Positions 45,119 through 56,830 of a stretch of DNA of 64,000 nt are shown here, piece after piece. Every line of letters starts with the position of its first letter. Position 1 is the stretch's first letter. Made by a program: the position numbers and the translations under genes. The DNA is from Aedes albopictus. Lineage: Eukaryota > Arthropoda > Insecta > Diptera > Culicidae. The notes under the pieces were generated by a model that was not told the origin of the DNA, did not search any database, and was given only the letters and a program-made list of their open reading frames with translations. The stretch spans positions 339,130,505 to 339,194,504 of the forward strand of contig NC_085137.1 in assembly GCF_035046485.1 (NCBI RefSeq), given 5' to 3'.

Positions 45119-47282
45119 GCCATGCCCTAATACCGTGACCTTAAGGATGCTCTTCACTTCAAAGAGCCCTGTAAAAATAAATAATACATGTTTCTGTATT
45201 ATTGCTTACATAATACACAGTATAATAAATATGATTAATGGAATTCAAAATGTTTAATCCATTGTTAAAATCAAAGTTGTAAAACATAGCATTGTTCCTA
45301 ATACCGTGTATGTGACCCGCATACATTGGTGGTCCTTTGAATCATTACTACATATATCAATCATACTAAGTTCATACTTGAAAGAACCTGTGCGTCAAAC
45401 GTTGCCTAGATGTTTGTGTAATTGATTCATAAAGTAAAAAGTATCAATAATATTTTCAGTTTGCAAGTTGGTGGGGGCTGGCTCACCAACACTTCCGGTC
45501 CGCTTTAGTGCTTTATGCATCATTGTGGCCAGGTGTTGTTCTAGTTTTTCCAACTGTATTGTAAAGCATGAGCGGTGATCCTTGGCATTCTTGTGTAAAT
45601 TGGGGTACTCGGAATGTTGATCGATCACCGATTATTGCTGGCAGATGCAGTGGAAAGTTTGTCTTAATACGTATCAATCGTCTCTGACAAACGAGAAAAA
45701 CTGACCTCACTGATTACCTGTCTCTGAGCCAAATTTGGTATAGAGTCTTCAGTCTCCGATTAATCGCTTCATGTTTGATGGAGGCTTTTAATCCAATGGG
45801 TTACATAGCCGCTATCCGAATGAAGAGAGTAATGTTCCGCGTAATATATCACAAATCAAAAGAGGTGCGGTATATTACGTGGAGCGGATATACTGAATTG
45901 GGTACCAGACCAAGTCCCTGCTGGGTGGCACGAAATAGGTGAGCCATAGACAATAGAATCGTCAATGTCGTAGGGCATAGTATGTGACTATTGTCGAAAC
46001 CAAAAAAACGTTTAATGCCCAACCAAATCATTAGCAATATCAATTTGCTTCAAACGCGTTCCAGTGATAGGGTTAAGATTAGGATCAATTATTACAATAC
46101 AATTTCACGTTTCAATATGTGTTTAGTAGTTTTAGAGGTAACAGCCTAATAAGAAATTTTCTGTAGGTTCATAACTTGCCCTCAACGAGTTGAATGTTAT
46201 ATTGCCTCACAACTGTGAGCAACATTATTACTCATTAATAAAAGGTTGTATCATCAATATGGACATAGACTTGCTGAACGAAACATTTGACCAATTAACA
46301 TCTTTCAGGTATAAAATAGGTAGTAGGACAAAACTTTTATTTTTAAAAGTAGTTATCTATGTTCATGATAGAAGAGTAGCGTAAAGTGATACCACCCGTT
46401 CCAGATCCAGAAACGTTTCACACTGAAAGAAGGTTGGAATGACAGTGTGAACAGAAGATCCGAACTGCTAGGTGTAGGAAGAAGTATGTTTATTTCCCCT
46501 CCCCTTCCCCAACACTCTGTAGAATTTTGATACAACTTCACGTAACTGTTTTAGAGGCTTCACTTATTAACAAATTTACAACAAACACGCTATAACAGTA
46601 TCTAGAGAATCGTGGAGGGTGAGAAACCTGAACTAGTAGCAGTATTCATATAGATTAACAATTATACTCTATTATTTTCAATCATTGCAACATTATACTA
46701 ATATGTGCGGGCCGCCCATTTGCGGAGTTGTGCGGCCAATTATTCTCTTTCCATTCCAGAAACGACCGTTTTGAAGCAAGAAGTGTCCTAATGGCCAACA
46801 CAAACGGGACTTGTCCGAAACACACAAGATAAGTACAACAATTTTATAATCAGGCACCCAACTCTTTCTACTACTTTGCTAATAGATAAATACTTCAATA
46901 TGCATACTTCAATATCAATTATTTGTTTGTTTGCGCCTTTATTTATGACACTATTGAAGCATTCGTGTCGCCGCGAAATAGTTTACATTTTATCTTATTC
47001 ACATTTTTCAATTCACTTTAAAGTATCTGACACTGCTTTTACAATTGTGTATGTAAATTTGTATCTTAATTATGTTCATTATTAATAGTAGTCTGATAAT
47101 CCAAGTCTAGTGATTTTTTTTTTCCCAAGGAATAGAAAGAGTTGGTGTCATAATCAATACAATACTTGAAACTGGAAACTCCTTATTTCCCCCTATGGGT
47201 TATAGGGAGGGGCGGGACATTCGAGCCTACTCATCAGTGGAAAGGACTTGATATGCTAATCGGTTTAGCATAGGGCAGATAC

Positions 47283-47357
47283 AAGTCTACTGGTAGACGT
47301 ATCGCCCAGCGAAACAACGCAGATTGGCCACGGCCAGGGGGTGCGTTGATTATAACA
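47283..47357. repeat. Interspersed repeat, copy 1
   Basis: CTGGTAGACGTATCGCCCAG ... GGGGGTGCGTTGATTATAAC resembles 55447-55520 (CTGGTAGACGTATCGCTCAG ... GAGGATGCGTTGAGATTAC). Family unknown. Confidence 0.5.
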
Positions 47358-47620
47358 GAATAACAGAATAATATTTTCAGTTTGCAAGTTTTAGCCGAAA
47401 CACGGTATTTGGAACACAAAAGGAACCATGCCCTAATACCGTGTATTGGTACTTTGCACTCACATTCTGTAAATATTTTTAATTGCTTGTTTTTGTAAAT
47501 ATGTGCTAAATTTATCACGCCTAACTTGAGAAGGTTTAATATGCTAATGATTGAACTAGTTACTCAGTTTAAAAAATAATACACTTCGTAAAATATTTGA
47601 GTTTTTTGTCAAATACACGG

Positions 47621-47816
47621 TAGGGTTCTATATTCGTCTGTTTCCCAATATAACTCAGTCAATTTTGAACCAGTTGACTTCAAATGTTGTACACGGGTAG
47701 ATACAATACCTATCTCACCGCATTTCAAAAATTGTGTCAATTGGTTCAAATTTGACTGAGTTATAGCGGGAAACAGACTAAAATAGAAGCCACCGCCCAA
47801 GTGGCGCGATACCCTA
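47621..47816. mobile_element. MITE, TAGGGT ends, ~60-bp inverted arms
   Basis: TAGGGTTCTATATTCGTCTG and CAGACTAAAATAGAAGCCAC...ACCCTA are inverted. The arms include ATAACTCAGTCAATTTTGAACC and its inverse. The left arm lacks about 22 bp present in the right arm. It is nested in the previous element. Confidence 0.7.
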
Positions 47817-48289
47817 TTAGGAGACACACGGTATTAGGGCATGGCAAGGTACCAGTCGTAGGAAGGAAAGGGTCAAAACATCTAATATTAATCTCTAAAG
47901 TGACCAGACGTCCCGGATTGTGTGGGACAATCCCGGATTGTGCGGGACAGTCCCGGATTGTGCGGGACAGTCCCGGATTCAAGCTAGACGTCCCGCATTG
48001 TAAAGTGTCCCGGAAATGTCCTGGATTTCAACAATCGCTCAAAATCTGATATTTAATATGTTTTTTCTTGACAGAAATATCTGACAGATAAAATCCCAAG
48101 CATGTCAAAGGCTGCTGAATTCGTGAAAAAAATATTAGAACTTTTGAAGCGAGCATGAATTTTAGTTGGATAATCTTAAAGAATTCTTGAAAGATTATTT
48201 TGAGTAATGCATGAAAAGTTCCAATGAACAAAGTGTAATTGCGTTAGATACAAATCATCCAGCAAATACTGAAAAAATGCCTTAGTAAC

Positions 48290-48791
48290 TGTTGACGGGG
48301 AAATCGAGGGATTGCTCACCGGGTTGTGAGCAGCACATCAAACGCGCTTGGATTTGCGTTTTCGTGCAGCTTTAAACTGCAAATAAGGTTTTATTATTAC
48401 ATATTTAATTCACATATAAATTCAAGATTCTTACACTTTCGGTGTTTTAACCAGATTCACCCTCCCGTACAACAATAGTTTATATTCTAAGATGGCATGG
48501 TTTGGATTCTAGTTAGCCCCTGTAGGCTCTGTAAATAATTCAGCTAAGATTAGTTATTGAATACATCTAGTAGTTTAAGTTCACTTACTCGCTGTTTTTC
48601 AGTTAGCTTTAAGTAGGATATACAAATAGATTTAAGTAGAATAACACATTTTATAAGCAAAGTAGGAAAATCAAACTAGAGCAGCTCTTTTGGCTCGTTA
48701 CTCTTTCTACTGCCATCCTTTACAAACTGTCAATCACTGATCAGTGTATGATCTACCTCCTACTGTGCAGCCAGTGTTCCCAGCGGCAACA
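48290..48791 (-). repeat. LTR-B, 3' copy (502 bp)
   Basis: Read on the minus strand it starts TGTTGCCGCTGGGAACACTG and ends ATTTCCCCGTCAACA. It contains TATAAAA and, further on, AATAAAA, in the order expected for U3-R. It is immediately preceded (minus strand) by ACGGGGGGGGAGTA, a polypurine tract at 48792-48805. Confidence 0.85.
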
Positions 48792-49184
48792 TACTCCCCC
48801 CCGTAACACTGGCCACCAGGTTCAATACTGGAGGTCCCAGTTTTACAAAACTTTCTTTAATGCCGCTGCAGTCAACGATTTGCTGTTGTTCCTAAATTGA
48901 CTACGCTGATTACCTGGCCGATATGCCGGACGATCCAGTATGACGCTATCCACCAAGTTGTTATCAACACGTCTGGTTCCAACCCAAAATTCACTTTGTT
49001 CATGCCCATCATGTTCTTTGTAATTCCGATCACTTATGTTGCGTCGGTAGCCAGATGTACCGCGATTCAAACTGCCATGATCGTGTAAATTATTATGAAC
49101 AACACTATGTTCCATTTTTGTCGGGAGTGTAGATGGTTTGGTCACGGCTTCCTTGAGTGCCGCAATGCTCTCCATTACCTTATA

Positions 49185-49337
49185 CCCCAGACAGACATGT
49201 GATACGAGTGTGATTCCTGTACAACGGTACGCAGTGCCAAGAAAATTTTAACAAGACTGACTTGAACTGAGAGAATTTTCAGTATGGCACTCATTTCAAG
49301 TGCAATTGTACAGTGATTCTTGTATCACATGTGTGTC
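49185..49337. mobile_element. 153-bp MITE inside element B
   Basis: CAGACATGTGATACGAGTGT and ACAAGAATCACTGTACAATT-type ends are inverted (ACATGTGATAC/GTATCACATGT). ATA lies at 49182-49184 and 49338-49340. It supplies the stop at 49296 and divides the element's reading frame. Confidence 0.75.
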
Positions 49338-51166
49338 ATAAGTATTAGCAGAAGACGGCTGCAGTTGACGCGCATCAATGCTGTAAATCCAATCGGTTAC
49401 ACTAGCAAGATCGCCGTCCTTAATCGTGGATTCCCTCGTGATGTTAGCTTTCCAAATTCGTAGCATCGCTTCATCCGAAACGCTTTTTTTCTCGAAGTTC
49501 TTCCGGCTGGTATTGATCTCCAGCTGTTCCCCCGGGGTGTTATTGCCAACAATTTCGTTCCGATTGGCACAATCTTGTTTGAAGTCTCGAGGCACTGCTG
49601 TTTGTAGATCCATTTCCACACCTCTGTCTGTTACTAGATTCTCCTCGCCCAGACACTTTGCCACCAGGGTTCTGGAACGGGGACGCACTCGCGGAAAATA
49701 GTTTCCAAGCATTATTATTGGGTTGGCCACAATTCCGAAGAATTCGCCTAAGTTCGGTCGGGTACGTTCCAGACTATTAACAGTTTTCTTCACGTAAGGC
49801 ACATCGAATATAGACTGAGTTGTTGCGCTCTGTTCGCACGATAAACAGGGCACGAACATTTGAAGATCGTCATGATGTGTGAACTGAAGGTTCATGATGT
49901 GACGCATTCCGAGTCGATCGGAGATTACTCGATGTAGATGGATACTCAATGTGGGTAATGATCGCAATGAGGTGGTACAAGTCCCAGGTGATTGGACACT
50001 GTAACGATTCAGCTCCTGGGGACGTGCTAGCATTGCAAAATCTTCATACTCGAATGGTTTAGCGACTAGCGATTCCGTCTCGTCTTCTTTGTTGGTTGTT
50101 TTCTCGATGGTCTGGAACGTTTCGTCGGTTTTGCCACGCACCGGCCTTACAACCGATGTTTTCTCATCCTTGTTCTTCCTGTCGGCTTTTTCCGGGTTCT
50201 TGTCCTGCTTTGTTGTCACCTTAACTTCCCTCATCATCGGGCTTCCAACCTGTCGTATGTTATTCTTCGTCGGGATTCTATCCATGCACTGGAGGTAGCG
50301 TACACCGTCAACTACTGATAGTATCACAGCATATTTAACATTAACTCTGCACTCAAGTAACCTGCCCAGAGTATTTTCTGATAACTTCGTTCGTACCAAC
50401 TGTATTTGCTGCCAGGGCTGCGTCGGGAACCGCATAATACCTATCGACAACTCTTGCGAACTGTACTGAGGCATTACCGGAACATTTAACGACCCATATC
50501 GCAACCGCGATATTGTTTTGCTGGGGATGGTGTCATTCATAATCATGTTTGAATGGATAAGAATCGATGAACTGATTTTTCGGATTCCGTTGTAGTTTGA
50601 AAAGTGATCCAAAACTGAATAACAAGATGCAGCTGTTGTGCTGACGAAGGCGCATATGAATATGAGCCAAACCGTGGGTTTCTCCGGCACTGCTGAAAAA
50701 CTTGCAGCAGAGCACAAACATTTCCGAATCACATAATCACTTCTAGTTCTCATGAGTGCCCTTGGATCGTACCGTGATCTTTTCTCACTCGATAGAGTGT
50801 GAGAGAAAACATTGCGGTATAATTTTGCAGTACAGTTTTGCCTACCGAGTCCAATTCCATATCTATTCGCTGGTCTCTCAATTGAAGCGCCGATCATCGA
50901 AACGGGTACTGTTGTAGATAGGATGGGATATGCATAGGAGATAGGGTTACGCAAGGGGTTACGAATAATATCCTTCATATGGTCTTCCGCGTTTTTGCAC
51001 ATTTTTGGTCTTGTTTCGGAAATCGCGCTAGTTGTCTGCTGCTGAGTTCCGTTAGACTGCAAATGATAGAGCGAGGGTTCTTTCCGATCGATAATGAGTT
51101 CCGTCATAATTGAGCTATCGTCGGATTTGTGCTTCGTCTGAGAGGTATCGTTTTGTTCGTTTTTCT

Positions 51167-51321
51167 CAAGGAATTGGCATCCCTATCCCTCCAATGCAAT
51201 GTTTTCGTAGCCAGCATAACAGCGGCTCAAGCGTACGGCTCAAGCTGACAACCTATCTTTTAACACAGCAGCATAATTTTAATGCTGGGTAAGAAAACAA
51301 GAAGACCACAACAGTCCCCTG
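51167..51321. mobile_element. 155-bp hAT-like MITE, copy 2, inside element B
   Basis: CAAGGAATTGG ... CAGTCCCCTG, flanked by GTTTTTCT at 51159-51166 and 51322-51329. Identical by eye to 38537-38691 in inverted orientation. It ends the gag-like frame prematurely at 51253. Confidence 0.9.
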
Positions 51322-51930
51322 GTTTTTCTTGAATTCATGTTGACCGACTCGTTGGTTGTGTTCTTGGTTTCCTACCGATGTAATCTCGAAGGTACCTTTA
51401 CCAGTGTCATCATTCGGGGTTTGCTCAAAACTTATATTCGAACGTTCCTGTCTTGGGCGCCGGCTCACATGGTAGTGATTCTTTTCTCGCTTCGTAGACA
51501 GTAGCTGTTCGAGCAGTTTGTATTTTTCTTCCAGCGCTTTACGCTGTGAAGCAAGAGCTCGTCTTGCCGCCTCTATTTCGCGCCGCTGTATCGCGCGCTC
51601 TTCTTCTATCTGCTGTAGACGTAGGGCAATGAGAGCGGGCTTACGGCATGGCTTCAAAGCCGGAGTCTTTGGTAAACTATTACCATCCATCCACTGCCGC
51701 TCTAAAGCTGTATTGTGGACCACCGTACATGGCTTATAATATACGTGGCCGTCGTATTCCTCGGGGCGCGTGTAATTCTCGCAGTCTCCCGTTCTTCTAT
51801 TTTCCTGTACGTTGGCATCGTATTGTTCGGGGCGCGTGTCGTTCTCGCCGTCTCCCGTTCTCGAATCGTACAAAGTGTACATGGCATTTATATCGGCACC
51901 AATATACATCGCCACGAAAGTTTTAAAGTT

Positions 51931-52436
51931 TGTTGACGGGGAAATCGAGGGATTGCTCACCGGGTTGTGAGCAGCACATAAAAAGCGCTTGGATTTGCGT
52001 TTTCGTGCAGCTTTAAACTGCAAATAAGGTTTTATTATTACATATTTAATTCACATATAAATTCAAGATTCTTACACTTTCGGTGTTTTAACCAGATTCA
52101 CCCTCCCGTACAACAATAGTTTATATTCTAAGATGGCATGGTTTGGATTCTAGTTAGCCCCTGTAGGCTCTGTAAATAATTCAGCTAAGATTAGTTATTG
52201 AATACATCTAGTAGTTTAAGTTCACTTACTCGCTGTTTTTCAGTTAGCTTTAAGTAGGATATACAAATAGATTTAAGTAGAATAACACATTTTATAAGCA
52301 AAGTAGGAAAATCAAACTAGAGCAGCTCTTTTGGCTCGTTACTCTTTCTACTGCCATCCTTTACAAACTGTCAATCACTGATCAGTGTATGATCTATGTA
52401 CCTCCTACTGTGCAGCCAGTGTTCCCAGCGGCAACA
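51931..52436 (-). repeat. LTR-B, 5' copy (506 bp), middle LTR of the composite
   Basis: Differs from 48290-48791 by a 4-bp insertion (CTATGTACC versus CTACC) and a few substitutions near 51980 (CACATAAAAAGCG versus CACATCAAACGCG). This near identity marks element B as young. No polypurine tract borders it on the A side. Confidence 0.85.
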
Positions 52437-54154
52437 GCACCGAATCGACATGGATTCCGATCATTCCCACGCTTATTGTGATAACGACCGCATAGGGCAT
52501 TCCAGCAGCTGCGATGGCATCTTCTTCTTCCGCTTCGTCATCAGCTACCACACCTTCCTCGGACAAATCCAGTGATACCAGTCGTTCTTCTGGTAACATC
52601 TGTTCTGCCTGTTGTACCTCAACCGAACCAGTAGGGGATTGCCATTGATTGAAATTAAAAACAAATTCCGATGCGTTGATCCGTTTGAGAGGATCAATGG
52701 TGAAACTGGGTCCTGAATCGGCTGCAAAGGATAGACCGGGTTGTGACTGTTCCGTAGCAGGGGCGACGTGTGTATTCGAACAGACCGACCCATAGCGGTA
52801 GATGCCCATTTTGAAGAATTTACAAATTTCCTTTTTTCGACTACCGCGGGAGATTCCAACGTCGACGACCAGGACAGTAACGACGAAGACGATGATTTGT
52901 TCTGCTCTGGCGTAGTCGGAACCGTGCTGCGTTGAAATCATAGTGTATAGCTTTTGTTGACCACATAGCTGCTCCGCGGTCGTGTATACAGGCAGCGCAC
53001 GTAATATCGACAGTTTAACGAGGTTTGACAGAGGTGCATTCGATAGCAGTCGAGTGATCATCGCGTTCTGACATTCGACAAAAACGTACCACAACATACT
53101 GCTCCCTTGCATCACCGCTATCAATAGGTCAGTCTTCTTTGTACTAAACAGAGAGGATTTTGTCTCGACGTTCTTCATTCTACTCTGAGTTCGATTCTTT
53201 AGCTTCTGGCCGGTGTCCAGGTACGAAGGAATACGACATACTCGTGTCTCACTCAATGCCGATCTATAATCGTTTTGCGCTCGCTCTATAACGGTGAGTT
53301 CCTTCTGTACGCACACTGTGGAGCATTCCATGTGCGATTTAACGTACTGATGTAGTTGCAATAATGGTAATTTTATCACTATACGTTGCTGACCCTGACA
53401 AAATATAGGTTTGATCTTCTTGGTTGTTCGCAAATCCTTGGTGTTAGTAATGCTGTTTCTGCGGGTATTTTGTGAGACTCACACAACTTGATCCTTGGCT
53501 CGAAATACACACTTGTCTCTGGTGCTGAACAGTACCGTGGCATGACTGATGAAATCGGACGGCTGTATCTTCATAGTTGAACTCGCAGTTTGATGGTGTT
53601 CCATAAGGTGCACGAGCGATGAAGTTTTCCATATTACATCTGACACTGCTACTTGCGCTCATATTTTGCGTCATCGAATCTGCTTTGGGAAACGCGCTTG
53701 AAATACGCTGCTGAGTCCCTAGCGATTTTAACCGATCTGTTAAAGATTCAATTCCTATCGGTTGTATTGAAGGAATTTTTAATTTCTTCGGTATCGTTGA
53801 ATTGTCCGCTGTATGCGGTGAAGTTGATAACTGAATACCATCGGCTGAAGGTTCTTTGAAGGTTGACTTCCTTTGAATCTGCTGCTCCAGCAATCTATAT
53901 TTTTCATTCAGGACTTTGCGCTCAAAGGCAAAAGCGCGCCTTTCCATCTCAATTTCGCGCTGCTGAATTGCGCGCTCTTCATTTATTTGCCTTAGTCGTA
54001 GGGCAAGACGAGCGGATGCTCTGCTTAGTGAACTGCTATTCACTGACGAACAACCGCGACCTGTGCATGGCCGGTTGTTATATGATTCGGGGCGCGGTTG
54101 AGGATCGCTGCTTCCCGTTGATGCTACTTTCGGAAACGGTGGTAAGTTTGCCAT
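52437..54154 (-). pseudogene. Gag-like and unassigned frames of element A
   Basis: The first frame starts at 54154 (MANLPPFPKVAS), just after LTR-A, and runs 236 codons to 53444. Residues about 48-95 form a charged coiled coil (LRQINEERAIQQREIEMERR) clearly homologous to the one in element B. It stops, and a second frame in another phase (from about 53433) runs to the middle LTR and stops inside it at 52405. That second part has a hydrophobic stretch (IIVFVVTVLVVDVGI) and an acidic C-terminus with AVVITISVGMIGI; no known domain is recognised. A's own 3' region, polypurine tract and 3' LTR are missing. Confidence 0.6.
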
Positions 54155-54170
54155 CGAAAGTTTTAAAGAT

Positions 54171-54711
54171 TGTTAGCGGGGAAAGGGTCACGAAATCCAG
54201 TGGGTCACCGGGTTGTTAGCAGCACAACAAAGTCGCCGCCAAGTTTGCGGTTAGGTGCAGCTTTAAACTGCAAATTGATATTTATTATTAGCAATTCAGA
54301 ATACATTATTTCATTTACTTACACTTTCGGTGCTTTAACGTATTTCACTGAGATTTCACCTTCCCAAGTAGCTAACATTTCATATTCTAGATAGGTTTAA
54401 CATTGCATGAATGTAGATTATAGGAAATTCACATCTTTCAGACACTGTAAGTAATTCATAATAATTAGCACTATAGCTTCTCGAGTATTGAATAATTGCA
54501 TGACTTACTGTTAAGTAGAATAAACAAATAAACTAGTTTTAAGTAGAATAATCAATTTGATAGGTAGAATCACTATGTGTACCCTTCTTTCATCCTTCTT
54601 TTCTTATCTATCTCCAATTTAGCCTCTGCCAAATGCAAAGCGCTGTCAGCTCTTGTCATCGCTAGAAGCTCTGTACCGCCCAATGCACTTGCAGTGTTCC
54701 CAGCGGTAACA
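54171..54711 (-). repeat. LTR-A (541 bp)
   Basis: Minus strand: TGTTACCGCTGGGAACACTG ... TTTCCCCGCTAACA. Same family as LTR-B but clearly diverged (for example GAAAGGGTCACGAAATCCAG in place of GAAATCGAGGGATTGC on the plus strand). Followed by TCTTTAAAACTTTCGATGGC, matching the leader of element B (ACTTTAAAACTTTCGTGGCG). Confidence 0.8.
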
Positions 54712-55385
54712 GTAACCTCTCAGGGAAAATTCTCGAGGGACATTTTTGAAATTTTTCAAAATTTATTTGCTACAGTCCCTTCAAGATTTTCTTAAGCAAG
54801 ATAGTTAGAAATTCCCACCAGATTTTCCCTGTTCTTTAAGGGTTTCTCCTCCAGCTATTCACCTCGGAACGCCTTAAAAGAATCCTCGTTTTTTTTCAAA
54901 GTTTTCACTAGCTCTTCGTTTGCATGGATTATTATGCATTTTAAGGTTTCTCCAGGATTCCCGTCAACAGGAGATTCTTAGAAATGATCAATGGATTTCT
55001 ATAAAAGTCAAAACTATATCCTAAATTTTCTCCAGATCTCTAAAATAACACCAAAAGAGATCTTCAGAGAAATTTTGATTGTACACTTTCTAAATAACAT
55101 TTTAAGGACAAATGACTTGGGATCCCAGTTCAACATGTACAGATCTCAAAAAGTAAACGCCTGACGACAGTATCATTTTTATTTTGTTCACTTGAAAAAC
55201 GCTTCAAATAAAAAGAGCTGGCTTTGTTTTCCACGAGATTTGTGCCTCAAATCGTGAGAAGGTACAAAAGTCGGCCATTATGGCGGCCATGGTGGGATCC
55301 TAACAAGCTTGTCCTTAAATCATCATTATTAACTATGCAGGGGCATAATTTTTTAATATCTTTATGTTAATTTATTGGACACTTT

Positions 55386-55727
55386 GGATTTAAAACTAAT
55401 TTGCTTTTATTTTATTTTTTTGTAACAATGTGTAACATCGTCGCACCCCGTCTGGTAGACGTATCGCTCAGCGGACGCAAAACGCAGATAGGAAACGGGG
55501 CCAGAGGATGCGTTGAGATTACAGAATTACAGTATTGGCCCATTCATTTCATTTTCATTTCGCAGCATTTGGTGGGGCAATGAGAGCGCAAGTAGTCAGT
55601 CCAAAGCCGATAATAATGAGCGTTAAATAATGGCTGAATAATCTTTGCTGACCACACAAACGCCATGGGATAGGAAAAGGGTATGTATTTTAGTGTGTGA
55701 TCCTGGACTTCTTCGCACGCTCAGCTT
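55386..55727. other. Short gene-free stretch with an interspersed repeat
   Basis: 55447-55520 is the second copy of the CTGGTAGACGTATCG repeat noted at 47283. Otherwise nothing recognised. Confidence 0.4.
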
Positions 55728-55907
55728 GGGCGCTGTCCATAAACTACGTAGACTTTTTTTCGGCCATCTCAGACCCCCCCCCCTCCCCCCTCGTAGACTT
55801 TTGTTCATACAAAATTTTCGAAATTTGTATGGAGCGTAGACTTTGGCCAGAACCCCCCTCCCCCCCCCCCCCCCCCTAAGAGTCTACGTAGTTTATGGAC
55901 AGGCCCT
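55728..55907. mobile_element. MITE, GGGC(G)CTGTCCATAAACTACG ends, poly-C centre
   Basis: GCTGTCCATAAACTACGTAG at the left is mirrored by CTACGTAGTTTATGGACAGG at the right. The filler is two poly-C runs. Related in style to 2007-2173. Confidence 0.8.
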
Positions 55908-56073
55908 TGCCTATCTGAGTCATAATGACCCCAATTCACGACTAAGGTTAAACAATATTTACAAACATTTTAATCTATAGTTCAATTCATAACTAGCTGC
56001 TTTAGCTTTATTTCTTTTTGTAATGCCAAACTAACACCCCCATCTGATCACCTTTTATCAATTATTTTCTGTA

Positions 56074-56830
56074 CACTCCAAAAATTATTCACGTCCAATT
56101 GACGTGAAAAATCACGTAACCTCCCAATTTCGTTGTTTACAACAAATTCACATGACTCATGTGAACTTTACTTAGAGTCATGTGACTTTGACGTTGAATT
56201 CAGGTCAAATTTACATGATTTTCCGGTCTGAAAAATATAACGAGTGACTCTTCAAAGTGAGTGGACAAGATGGCGTCAACGAGAGCGTTTGTCAGTCAGC
56301 AAGTAAACAACAGTGTTTTTATCCATCAGCTAAACATAAAAGGGTAAGAAAATTATAAATCGATCCAATTAAATGATAACTATTTTTTATCTTGTTTGGT
56401 TTGTATTTTTTAGGAAATTTGTAGTAATTAACTGAACAAGCAACCCAGGATGATAATTTCGGCTGCGGTTTCGATAATGGTTTGGCATCGTCGAAGAAGT
56501 TTTGTTTATTATGACGAGCGCATCAAATTTAATTTAATTATTTATTTATTCAAATACATAAAACGAATTGTTACACAGTTTCTCCTTTAATGCTTTTCAC
56601 TTTCTCGGAACATAATCTTTAATTATCACTATTGGAATGGAGCGAGAAGCCTAACAGCTTCTGCAGGTTTCACATGAAAATTCGATAGCATCTACATGAA
56701 GTTCAGGTGAACCTAAATCACTCAGCAGTGAGTACCTTCGCCTGTGAATCACGTCAATGTTACATGAATAGTGTGGTGGACGAGAACTACATGTTTTCAT
56801 GTAAATCGGACGTGAAGAATTTTTGGAGTG
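56074..56830. mobile_element. MITE (757 bp) with TA target duplication
   Basis: CACTCCAAAAATTATTCACG faces CGTGAAGAATTTTTGGAGTG; TA flanks both (56072-56073 and 56831-56832). TCACATGA/TCATGTGA-type motifs are scattered through both halves. Short frames inside are not genes. Confidence 0.8.

Larger units (their letters stand above)
45119..47845. mobile_element. Possible composite TIR element, CCATGCCCTAATACCGTG ends
   Basis: GCCATGCCCTAATACCGTG at 45119 faces CACGGTATTAGGGCATGG at 47827-47845. Further copies of the motif occur at 45303 (partial) and 47426 (direct). ATAATATTTTCAGTTTGCAA occurs at about 45448 and 47370. It looks like several related MITEs in one place. No gene is recognised within the 2.7 kb. 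Confidence 0.45.
48843..51909 (-). pseudogene. Long ORF of element B, broken by two MITEs
   Basis: The start ATG is at 51909, 21 bp inside the LTR. The N-terminal third has a strongly charged coiled coil (residues about 95-137, IEEERAIQRREIEAARRALA) like the start of BEL/Pao Gag. A MITE at 51167-51321 imposes a stop; beyond it a 603-codon frame continues (51107-49296), with one hydrophobic segment (VWLIFICAFVSTTAASCYSV), and ends inside a second MITE (49185-49337); a last piece follows (49175-48843). Removing 163 and 156 bp (each MITE plus one target copy) brings all three into one frame of about 916 codons. No polymerase motif is visible and the function of the long central part is unknown. 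Confidence 0.7.
48290..54711 (-). mobile_element. Three-LTR composite of two BEL/Pao-like non-autonomous elements
   Basis: Reading right to left: LTR-A (54711-54171), internal A (54170-52437), LTR-B (52436-51931), internal B (51930-48792), LTR-B (48791-48290). GTAAC lies at 48285-48289 and 54712-54716, so the whole block has the 5-bp duplication of one integration. The middle LTR is bordered by GCACC, which has no partner. LTR ends TGTT...AACA and a coiled gag-like N-terminus suggest BEL/Pao. No reverse transcriptase or integrase is seen in either internal region. Confidence 0.75.
47896..55385 (-). mobile_element. Older hAT-like element split by the LTR composite
   Basis: 47896-48284 begins TAAAGTGACCAGACGTCCCG and matches the reverse complement of the right end of 35725-36656. 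54717-55385 continues the same family (TTTCTCCAGGATTCCCGTCA, GAGATCTTCAGAGAAATTTT, ATGCAGGGGCATAAT). The two parts are separated only by the LTR composite, with GTAAC at both junctions. Its left terminus has tandem CCCGGATTGTGCGGGACAG units. The far end is truncated. Confidence 0.75.

Noticed and set aside
52405..52436. Natural C-terminus of element A's second frame
   Set aside because: The last 11 codons lie inside the middle LTR, so the stop is an effect of the junction, not the original end.
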